A stretch of 64,000 nucleotides of DNA from Stromatinia cepivora (taxonomy: Eukaryota > Ascomycota > Leotiomycetes > Helotiales > Sclerotiniaceae): positions 1 through 64,000 of the forward strand of contig RCTD01000039.1 of assembly GCA_014898415.1 (NCBI GenBank), in the 5' to 3' direction. Below the pieces are notes generated by a model. That model was not told the DNA's origin, searched no databases, and worked only from the letters and a program-made list of their open reading frames with translations. Position numbers and translations under genes: made by a program. Positions within the stretch are counted from its first letter, which is position 1, and every line of letters starts with the position of its first letter. Shown here one piece after another: positions 46,560-56,446 of this stretch.

Positions 46560-49500
46560 GATTACCAACCACCTCAGCCTTTTTACAAAATTCAATGGGA
46601 TCTTTTTGATTTCAATAAAGGGTATAATAATATATCATGACTTTTACTAATCAAAGAAATATATTATAACAAAATCTTTTCATATTCAATCTATTATAAA
46701 ATATACGACAAAGTATTTACAATTATTTAAAGCTTTGTAGCCTAGGTTCATTATAAGTACGGTTTAGTGATTATAATAATCAAACAGGATAATGATATAT
46801 CTATTATTAAAGTTATAGGAAAAACGTTATTTGAGAAATAGATCAAGTAAGAAGACATCGAACTCGAATTATCCCTATCTTATATATATAAACCCAATAA
46901 AGAATCAGAATGTATAAAATAAGAAATAATTACAAAATAAATAAAAATACAGATCATAATAGATTTACCGGATAAATTGTAAATAGAAATAATACAAGCT
47001 ATTATTTACCTATATAATATAAGTTCTTTGAAGGCCAAATCCTTTAAATCATCTAATAAAGTATTCGATATATAGTTCCGTAATTATCTTTGCAAAAATA
47101 ATCCTCTATTTATAGAGAAAATATCTAACAATCTCCATCCCAATTGGAATGGAATCTACAAATATAAATACCGAATTTACCCTTTAAATAAAAACAAAGA
47201 AACTGGAATTAATAGGAAATAATATAAAACCAATCCTCGAACATATATTGAGTATTTAATGGATTATATCTTAAGTATACTGATCTACTATATATGGATA
47301 TCCAAACTCGATAGAATTATTGTTATTCGAAATATAACGTTCAATAAGGAATTTATTTATCATATAGATTCTATCAATCGAATAATCGATATTTATATTA
47401 TAGAAAAACTTAAACAATTTACTAGAACTTTTGATTTACAAGATTATATCGAATTGGATGGGATGATTATTCAAAACAAGGACAATCATAAAGATTTCAT
47501 TTACCTACTTATTTTTATAGATCGAAAAGCCCTTGACTTATTCATCAAGTGTACTTCAGATCTATTGCCTATAAACAAACTAGTCTCAAGGGTAGATACA
47601 GATCTGAAGAATAATGATAAGAATAAAGAAATCGATTTAGGACTATCCAATCCATCTAATCCTTCAAATAATAAGGATAAAATATATAATGAAAATATAT
47701 AAACACTGGTCGATCCTCCCATTGAAGAAACTGAAGAAATCAATTCTTTTATTGAAAAACAATTACATCTTGCAAATAAAGATATTAACATTACTCAAAA
47801 AAATGTTCATAATAATAATACAGATCCCGACCTTATCAAATATATTGATATAAGGAATATAAAATATAAACCTATTAATCATATTATCGAAGTTCTTTAT
47901 AGTATATACAAAAATAACCTAGAGATCATTCTAATCGATCAACCTCAATGTTCCAAAAAGAAGTATATACATTGGAATAATCAATCAAAATATTCTATAA
48001 AGGAAATTCAGTTATTATAAAGATTATTACGTTTTATATATTTATTTGATCGATTTATAAAGGACTCATGGATTCATGATCTCGAATAAATGTTTAAGAG
48101 AACTTATATTATAAGGATTGAAATACCTAGAGCTCAGATCAATCCATTTGAATTTCAATTATACAATTACCACTCAGAATTACCTTTTTTCCGAGAATCA
48201 TCTAGCTTTTGCATCCCAAAGCAATTAATACATATATAAAGGCAATTATATATATAACAATACCATCAAGGGAGCGATCCCAACACTGGATTCTATATAG
48301 GAATTATTATATCTCAAAGGATAGATTCAATAGGATTACCTTATTTAAACAATTTTCATTTTATATTCTGATTTGATTAACAAAGAATAAACGATATAAA
48401 AGAATATTCTCAATTTGTAACAATTTATAATATAATCATCATTAAAATTGAAGCAAAACCATTATTACCTTCTATTTGATCTATAATCAATAAATTACAG
48501 GCAATATCACTTCCTCGAATTTATATATTTGCAATTCCAAAATTACCTCGTTTTTATCACCAATTAGAAGATTATCAAATAGGATATTGGTTCAAACAAA
48601 ATTGTGATTTTGAGAATAATAACTTTAAGATTAGAAAAACTTAATATGAAATCGATTTTGGATCGGAATCTTCAAAACCGATCCTCCTTCAATGAATATT
48701 TATATATAAATACAATGATCAAAATCTAATTATTCATTGTTACTTATATTTAATAATATAAGAAGATTTCCAGACTAAAAGTATTATTAAAATTATTTAC
48801 GTTATTATATTAATAAATCGATTATTCCGAATTGTAATAGCAATTATCACTAAATACAATCTCGAAACAAAGCAATATAATATAATTAATATTTTCGTTA
48901 ATACTCTGCATAATCCTTCCAGTACCCTAATTGTATATTATTTATTTAATAGATATAAAATCCTAAACAAAAATATCATAATCGATCGAGTTTTATATAA
49001 TCTACAAAATTCCCCAGCTATATAATTTAGGGATTTCATTTGAATACTTAAGAAATTAGAATTGATATAATATAAAAAGAAATTATATTTATATATTAAC
49101 CCAAAGTATATTATTATAATTCTTTTCTTCATAGATGATATTCAGATTATTTATTATAAGAAAAACGAATCAACTGCTACAAAAATCATTAAAAGAATCA
49201 AAACTGTATATGAATTACGAGACCTAGGAAATACTAAATAGTTTCTGAATATATATATACTCTATAATCGATTCAAGAAAAAATTATAACTAATTCATAA
49301 TATATATATTGAAAAGATTATTAAAAAATTCAAAACAACAAATAGAATAGCAAGTACACCGCTTTCGATAATAGTATTTCAGAAAAATCAAGGTTAAGCT
49401 CCTATATATATTATAAAAATATATCAAGAGAAAATAGATTCAGTATTATATACTGCAATCATTATAAAAGCGAATGTATTATTCGTTGCTTTGCAATTAA

Positions 49501-50090
49501 GCCATTATTTGATCAATCTATTGAGCGATTATATAAAAGCTATTAATCATTATTTACAATATCTATGGAATATAAGGTATCTCGTGATCTAATATAGTAA
49601 TAATCAAATATTACAATTTCTCGTCTTTTCAGATACTTCTTTTGCAGATAATCCAGATACTTATCGATTATTTTAAGGGTATATTATATCCCTTTTCGGT
49701 AACTTAATTGTATAGAAAACGTTCAAGCAAGATATTATAATTACTTTGATTACCAAAGTAGAGTTTCTCAGAATCGAGTATATATCAAAAGAAACTATAG
49801 CAATTTTATATTTCTTAAAAAAGATCGATCTAATAATAAAAGAGTTTATAACAATCTTCTATAATAATTAGTAAACAATCAGATTGGTAATTGATAAGAA
49901 TAAATAGATCATTATGAAATTATATCACATCGATATCTAAAATATATGATTATATTAAGAATATTCAAAAAAGAACTTTTATATAATTTATTTATTAATC
50001 ACTAATATAATTATTGATAGACTCATCAAGAATCTTATAAGACAAAAATTCGAATACTTCCGATCCTTTTTCAATCTATAAAATATAAAT
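46560..50090 (+). pseudogene. Copia pol remnant (integrase, RT, RNase H)
   Basis: Fragments in one strand, broken by many stops and shifts, spell Copia pol in order. Integrase begins PPQPFYKIQWDLFDFNKGYNN near 46570. An open piece at 47259-47702 falls in the integrase C-terminal/linker region. The RT active-site motif FIDDI is at 49128-49142. RNase H has SDTSFAD at 49629 and then FLRIEYISKETIAILYF, and the C-terminal block resembling LTKNLPRQKFE ends near 50085. The unusual bias (P to L/S, G to E/K/R, W to stop) fits C-to-T and G-to-A mutation. Confidence 0.85.
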
Positions 50091-51187
50091 AATAGGATTA
50101 TAAAACTTGAATAACAATGATTATAAAGTTTAAATAACGATAATCTAGAATTTGTATTTCTTCCCTTTAATATAAATAGAATAAATCCTATTTGATATTC
50201 TAGATTATTATACTTTTCCATAACACATTTCAATTTGTATACTTTATATTCATCGGAAAACAAAGAATAATCAAGGCCAATCATTTCTTTATTTTTTACC
50301 TTTCTATTCTCGAAAAAGGATAAACTTCTTTTTAAACTCAATAACTTGAAGTTCAAATAAAAGAGCCTTTAAATTATCTGTAATAATCAAGGAACAAAAA
50401 ATAATTGAAGCAACCAGAATTATTGATATTATTAATACTACAAAAGCTAAAGAATTATCTTTCCTTTTCTTTTTCTTTAGATATACCATCCATTTTTTCC
50501 TTTTCTTCTTCTTTATTACTCTTTCTTTCTTATCCTTACTATCGTTTTCCGAAATCATAATATATTTCTTCTATTCAATCTTTCAAGAACTCCAATAAAT
50601 AATATAACGAAAAGAAAGGGAACAATGATATAAAGGCGAAAAAACAACTTCTCTTTTCTTCTCGATCTTCAATATCATTTTTATCACAATTCTATATCCC
50701 TATTTGGATTATACAATTAATGATCAATATATTATAAAAATGAAAGGTAAATAAAGAATTTATTTTTGAATTTTGTTGATGAACGGCAATATAATAATCT
50801 GTTAAAGAATAGAGGAAAGCCGGCAAGGAAGTATACAAATGAATACCACAATTCCAATACCGACGATTATTCGATTTAGAAGAATCAATAAAGTATTCGT
50901 TATGGAAATTATATCTCCCAATAATCAATGATTTTATATATCAAACGTATAGATAATCGTTCTTTTCCCTATGATTCCCCTTATTTCTTGTTTTGACTAA
51001 AAAGCCAGCAACTTTTAATAATCTTTTTTCTCTCTCTTCTTTATTTGGTTTATTATCTGAAAAATTCAATATCAAAGAATCGAATAGATTATTATTATTA
51101 GATAAAGAAATACTCCCTTTTTTCTCTTCTTCATCGAACAATCTTTGCTTTGATAATTACAAATATAAAATTAGTAAAACCTTTTAA
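49988..51187 (-). pseudogene. Antisense ORF remnants between pol and 3' LTR
   Basis: Within element 1, but on the opposite strand to pol, a chain of open fragments runs 51141-50941, 50928-50692, 50558-50304 and 50356-49988. The pieces are Lys/Glu-rich (EEEKKGSISLS, KKKKRKKWMVYLKKKKRK) next to a segment now Ile/Leu/Phe-rich (LAFVVLIISIILVASII), which could be a Pro/Thr/Ala-rich stretch changed by C-to-T mutation. I do not recognise the protein. It could be an accessory antisense gene of this Copia family, or unrelated cargo inserted before the element was mutated. Confidence 0.45.
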
Positions 51188-51992
51188 TTATATAACAGAA
51201 TTTAAGAATGAAATCTACCTCCAAATTATTATCTAAACCTATAACTAACAATTTACCACAACGAATAATAATTCCTTTAATAAAGGAAAGCAGTTTCTGA
51301 AATAAATAATAACATATCATTCTAGGAACAGATTTAATTAAACTATACTTCCAAAGATCGATATCTTGATTTATTATTTACATTAAATTCATTAATTCTT
51401 TTTATTCGATTTATTAATCCTTCGAAAAAGTATTAAAATCTTCTTTCGTATTCAACTCTCTCAAAACTTTCTTTTCAATTATTATTTGCCTAATACAATT
51501 GAGATTCGTTTATTTAACCTTCTTAAACCCCGAAATCTTAGATATAATAATAATTAATAAAAACTTAATTAAAACAAAAACAAAAATACAAAAAAGGGAT
51601 CTATATACCTTTAAAAAATTCATTTATTTTATTTCGCCATTGCGATCAATATACTATAATCTAACAATTATATATATTCTCAATTACTATATTACAAAAT
51701 CGATCAATTATTTGTATTCTTTCGACAAAAAACTTTCTTTTTATTATTCAAAATCTTGATTTTGAAGAATATTGTAAATAGTAAACCAAAGATCAAGAGA
51801 AATTTGCGATTTATATATACTCAAATTTTTCTCTATTCTAAAAATACCAGGATCATTTTAGGTTTATATATTATACCAATCCTTAATTGATATCTGCCTA
51901 TAATCGCCTTACATATTCATTTACGAATTATATGAATTACCATTTTCTATACCTTTCCATTTATTTCAGATCGCCTTCCGATCTAGAGGGTA

Positions 51993-52301
51993 TATCACAG
52001 AAAGCCCCGCAATCCCCTATATCTTATAAAGGATCAAAACATATACTTTCCAATCGAAATGAAGGATTTACTAGTCCTTACCAATCCACCAATTGATAAA
52101 ATAATCCTGATATACTAATAAACAAAGATCTAGCCTAATTAAAATACATATCGACTAAATAACCACTCATTTGTTCTATATATACAGCTCTTGATTCATA
52201 TAATCAAGGGCAAATCATTCAATTCTTTTACTCTACCAATCACGTGTACCACCTATTCAACGATCCCTGAAAGTGCTGTGTAATCATACTATCCCGTGAT
52301 A
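51993..52301 (+). repeat. 3' LTR (309 bp) of Copia element 1
   Basis: Starts TATCACAG (TGTCACGG in the 5' copy) and ends CCCGTGATA. It aligns without gaps to 44043-44351. Differences are nearly all G/A and C/T, in both directions, consistent with each copy being hit separately by RIP. It is followed by the TSD copy ttata at 52302-52306. Confidence 0.93.
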
Positions 52302-52524
52302 TTATATATATTATATATACTACAATCATTAAATTTATCAATATTCTCATCTCTCAAAAATATTTACAAATATCACTTCAACAAATTAAATTCTTTATTG
52401 AATTCTTCAATAATTAAAAAACATAACTTTCTTATCTATTATTAAAAAACTAAAACAAAAAGTTTAATAACTCATAATATCAAATCTAAATAAAAAACTT
52501 CTGATTTATAACCTCAAAACTACA
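52302..52524 (+). pseudogene. pogo/Fot1-type transposase, 3' continuation
   Basis: Directly after the Copia element the frame of the pogo transposase resumes: LYILQSLNLSIFSSLKN, KKHNFLIYY, ITHNIKSK and KTSDL. These match the LQPLDLSVFSPLK, GKRNF and NIKSGWKASGLWP blocks of pogo DDE proteins with P-to-L/S and W-to-stop changes. When the LTR element and one ttata copy are left out, codons run through the junction without a shift. Confidence 0.8.
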
Positions 52525-52841
52525 TATTACGGGAGCTGCCTCTAAGGTCACGTGGAAGTATCTAAAGATCTCTCAAAATGATTTAGACTAAACTTCAAAT
52601 AGGAATTCGATAAAATTGTAATTGGTTTACAATTCTCGTAACTATAATAATAAACTAATAATTGTTCTTAAATACAAAACTTTATATTATAATGAAATCC
52701 ATTCCCTTATATAAACCTTCTTACTCTATAAAACCCAGGATTCTATCCTATCTGGATTCCTTGGATTTTATAGATCTAGATGTTTATTCCCAGATCCCTT
52801 AAATCCCTTAGATCCATCATATAACCACCTATCCCGTAATA
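52525..52841. mobile_element. Probable solo LTR, 317 bp
   Basis: The segment starts TATTACGGGA and ends TCCCGTAATA, a perfect 10-bp inverted end like the LTRs nearby. It interrupts the pogo frame and has no coding content. Flanking pentamers are ctaca and ttgta, which could be a TSD (ctgca) changed by transitions. No second copy lies in the window, so a solo LTR or a small TIR element are both possible. Confidence 0.45.
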
Positions 52842-52984
52842 TTGTATTAAATGAAGTTCATTATAATACTATCCTTTTTCTAGCCTAACGTTTGTCCCAA
52901 GCATTATATAATCAACAAATTCCTAATATGAAAATAATTCTAATTAGCAATTTTTCTTTTCTTTTTTATTATATTATTTATAAG

Positions 52985-53498
52985 ATCAAAAAAATATAAA
53001 GAACATTTCGAACTCGCTTTATTAATCGAATTCCAAGGTAACATTATATTATCATATATATATTGCGAAATGCATTCTTATATATATATTGTTCTTAAGA
53101 AAAACTCATCTTATTGTAATAAATATATTTACAGAAATACAAAGTGTAATATTTCTGGTTTTTCTGTTATCGATTTTCGTAGTCTGATATATAAATAAAA
53201 GTGTTTTGATGAAAAGAAAAAGAAAGCTGTTTTTCTTATAGCAACTATAATTTCTCGTTTTGCATATTTGCGAAAACAATATAAATTTCTTCAGGCTCGA
53301 AATAACGAGCTGATTTGTCGGGGTTTGAAAACTATGAATAAGTTGAAGGAAGTTGAGAAACAAAAAAGATTGAAAACTGAATATATTGAAAAGAAGAAGG
53401 CTTTTGTTTTTATTATTGTTTTTAATAATAATTCCTTTGCTTTCGATATTTCCTTAAACCCTTTGATCCTTGCTTCAATGAATTCTCCTTTTTTTTAA
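52985..53498 (+). pseudogene. Zinc-binding/coiled-coil ORF relic of a repeat-associated family
   Basis: A frame with one internal stop runs over about 170 codons. It has CNKY...TKCNISGF, likely a C-x2-C-x6-C site with one Cys changed to Tyr. A long Lys/Glu-rich coiled coil follows (LRKQYKFLQARNNELICRG then LKEVEKQKRLKTEYIEKKK), ending AFDISLNPLILASMNSPFF. From general knowledge this layout resembles small proteins repeated in many filamentous ascomycete genomes near transposons. The last 76 codons (53268-53498) are uninterrupted. Function unknown; whether it belonged to the pogo element or to another repeat is unclear. Confidence 0.5.
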
Positions 53499-53707
53499 AC
53501 AAATCCAGGTATTGCTAATAAAATATCTTCAATTTCTCAAAACAGTTGAAGTTTTTTTTTGATTTCTATAAATTTTCGGTATATAGATAATCTAATCATT
53601 TGATTAAATATTTAATTGTGTTTTTAATATATTTACAATCTAGTATTGTTTCGATATTATATATGATGTTCAAATTGATTAGTTCGATTTCTGTTAATAA
53701 TATATTT
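53499..53707. other. AT-rich spacer
   Basis: No coding or repeat structure recognised between the coiled-coil relic and the second Copia element. Confidence 0.4.
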
Positions 53708-54134
53708 TGTTGGAAATGAAGGCCATCATAGGATTAGAATTGAGGTCACGTGATTACAATGGTGCACAGACCATATTTGGGGATAACCTTAATTCTACTT
53801 TTATTAGAATTATAGATCCTTAGTTCAATTTATATAGTTAATAATATTATTATTTTTTGTATTAAAAGTTAATAGATTATGAAATCTGGTTATATAATAG
53901 TAATTAGAAAGCAAAGCAAATCGAGAAAGGATTAATATAATTAGTAAAGATAAAATAAAATGAAAATCAGAGTTTTTATATAGTATTATCAAAGTAGAGT
54001 TGAAATATAATAATACAGTTTATAATTTATAATATTATAGGCTAGAGCGAAAAGCAGTCTGTATAATACTGATACAGAATTATAGTAGAAGCGAAAAGTA
54101 AGTTTGTATAACTACAAGAAAATATATTACAATA
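53708..54134 (+). repeat. 5' terminal (LTR-containing) segment of Copia element 2, copy A
   Basis: Begins TGTTGGAAATGAAGGCC and matches 62180-62605 throughout with a 1-bp indel and many transitions. It precedes the same leader in both places, so the exact 3' end of the LTR cannot be fixed from two 5' copies. It is cut at 54134 by the inserted element 54135-56441. Confidence 0.75.
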
Positions 54135-54297
54135 TGTTGGATTTTGGATCATACCGTATATCTAAGTATGGGACTATACTATAATGGGATTAATCTGCAT
54201 ATAATTCTACCGAATCATACAATCTATATAATAGCTTCTAGTCAGATAATCTTAGAATAATAAGGCTTTTCCATTTACTCAATATGATTTGTTAATA
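54135..54297 (+). repeat. 5' LTR (163 bp) of nested element N1
   Basis: Starts TGTTGGATTTTGG and ends GTTAATA. It matches 56279-56441 over the same length with transitions only as far as I can see. It is followed at once by gattataaaccc, a primer-binding-site-like sequence. Confidence 0.88.
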
Positions 54298-54412
54298 GAT
54301 TATAAACCCGGGCTCTGTGTATTATTGTATAATTTAAAATTAGTTTTTCAGGGTGAAAGATCAAATCCTCGATAGATTCGGTAGAGTAGATGAGTAAGGT
54401 CGATATAGTTAA

Positions 54413-54625
54413 ATGGGGAAGTTCGTTATACTAAATATATTGGCAAAGTTGAATTCCAATAATACAACTAGAGCAAAAAAGTCTGTTATACTAAATATAT
54501 TGGCAGAATTGAATCCTAATAATATAGTTAGTATAGAAAAACCCGCTTTAGAAATTATTCAAATAGAAGATGCCATTTTTTTACACTCTTTTTCCGACAA
54601 TTCAAGAATCAACCGATTCCCTTGA
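54413..54625 (+). other. Short open frame with internal 21-residue duplication
   Basis: A 70-codon frame contains two copies of the motif VILNILA-x-LN-x-NN, produced by a 63-bp tandem duplication (54418-54535). It lies in the interior of nested element N1. No domain is recognised. It may be a small relic of element-encoded protein or chance. Confidence 0.3.
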
Positions 54626-56278
54626 TATCTTCTTTTCTCTTTCAAAAGCCTTTTTGCTTTATATCGATAACAATAATAAGAAATAAATACTCTACAAAAT
54701 AAAGTAAACCTTTCGAAACCTTTTCAAAACAAAATTCGAATATTCCTATTCCTCGAATACCTTCGATCCTTACACAATTGATAGATTCCCTATAGAAAAC
54801 CTAATAGAAGTATTAGAGATTATATTTCTAATATAGTTTTTTGAAGGAATTATAAAACCCATACTTGTTTTCGTTTTAGATACTTTAAGGGGTTCGTTTT
54901 CAAAATTCATTATATCCTTTTATTCAATCTCAAATAATTATAGATTTACTTCGCTTTTAATCCTATTGAAATAGATTTATCAGCAAAATTTAAGATGATC
55001 TTAAATTTTGCTTCTAATACAAATTCAGAGTCTGCAGAAATTGATTCTTAGATTGGAATCTTTGGAATAATGGATTTGATATCTGAAGTACCTTTAAAAG
55101 AAGATTTTTGATTTATCTTCTGGATATTGCCATCTTTATTTTTATTGTATCCTATATTATTTGTATTAAAGAGATATTACTGTTTTTTGTTTTGAGGAAT
55201 AGTATTTCCGTTTTAAAGAAATATTTTTTATATTCCTTTTAAGGATTCTCTATTAGCATCCAATTCTTTCCCCGATCATTATCCCTTTATATTATTATTG
55301 ATATCTTCGATATCTTTTTGTTCTTCTTTTTGTAGTTATAACTATTAGCTTCGTTATCTTTTGATATATTGCTTATTGTGTATTACTTCAATACTACTTT
55401 ATTCTTATCTTCAGATCAGTATTATTTTATTGTATCTTCATATTCAACATTTACAACGATAATTATATTGATAATCGTAAAGGAGAAGAAAAGTATCCCT
55501 GGTAAAGGAACCGGAGGTGGAACCAGAAACGACTATAGAAAGAACCAAAAATAGAATCAAAAAAGAAGACTGTATATCGGAAGATATATAGGGCGATATA
55601 TTAAAAGAAGCAAACGATTATATTAGTAATAGAAGGATATATATTCAAATAAAAGGAATATTAAGCTTCATTATATAATATATAAAGACCATTAGATATT
55701 TAGCCAAATATAATATTAAAGGTCGACAGATATTATAGCTCCCTAAAGTCGGTAGCAGTTTATCAATTAGTATATAGAGATTATTAATATCTAAACAAAT
55801 ATAGTATTAAAGGTCGACAAATATAATGATTCTCTGGAGCAAAAGCTATTAGTTAATAACCTACCAGTCATCCTGGCTGATAGCTAGTTATATTCTTGTT
55901 ATGAAGGGAAGAGTTATGGATATAACTCTATAGGATGTATTATCCTATTAAAGAGAGGCGTCTGTACTATAATGTAGAGCTGAAGACTCTAGTCCAATAT
56001 AATTGAAGGATTGGGAATAGGAAAGATAGATTTCCTTTAATTTTTATTATGAAAAAAAAATACTGATTATTCTTTAAAGATTATTATACTATCGTAAAGC
56101 GATTATTCTATTCGAATCTTATTAGATCTTGGATCTTAAAAGATCTAGCAAAGGAATAATTATTCAATATCATTGACTTTCTATTTTCAGGTTAACATTA
56201 CTCAATTCGGTTTAAATCAATTATAATATTTATAATTTAACCTTCTCTACTTTTATATACATTATACTTCTAGAAAAG

Positions 56279-56441
56279 TATTGGATTTTGAATCATATTA
56301 TATATTTAAGTATGGGACTATATTATAATAGGATTAACCTGCATATGATTCTATCGAATTATATAATCTGTATAATAGTTTCTAACCAGATAACCTTAGA
56401 ATAATAAGGCTTTTCCACCCACTCAATATGATTTGTTAACA
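56279..56441 (+). repeat. 3' LTR (163 bp) of nested element N1
   Basis: Starts TATTGGATTTTG and ends GTTAACA; same length as 54135-54297. It is followed by the TSD copy caata. Confidence 0.88.
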
Positions 56442-56446
56442 CAATA

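Larger units (their letters stand above)
44043..52301 (+). mobile_element. Complete but inactivated Ty1/Copia LTR retrotransposon (element 1)
   Basis: An 8259-bp element bounded by 309-bp LTRs and a 5-bp TSD (ttata). Immediately after the 5' LTR, attataagccc resembles a RIP-mutated primer-binding site for the anticodon half of initiator tRNA-Met. The order integrase (PPQPFYKIQWDLFDF at about 46570), reverse transcriptase (FIDDI at 49128-49142) and RNase H (SDTSFAD at 49629-49649) is that of Copia. Stops and missense changes run throughout, so no protein is made. A purine-rich tract (agaggg) precedes the 3' LTR. About 1.9 kb between the end of pol (about 50090) and the 3' LTR is more than usual and carries antisense open frames. 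Confidence 0.9.
54135..56441 (+). mobile_element. Nested non-autonomous LTR element N1 (2307 bp)
   Basis: Two 163-bp LTRs flank a 2-kb interior, and the TSD caata occurs at 54130-54134 and 56442-56446. Leaving out the element and one TSD restores the sequence seen in the uninterrupted copy at about 62590-62615. The interior has no complete gag or pol. It does contain, on the antisense strand at about 54850-55160, a fragment closely similar to the integrase-RT linker of Copia element 2 (about 60800-61170). It also has a 63-bp tandem duplication at 54418-54535 and a degenerate tandem pair near 55685-55840. A purine run (agaaaag) precedes the 3' LTR. Confidence 0.85.
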
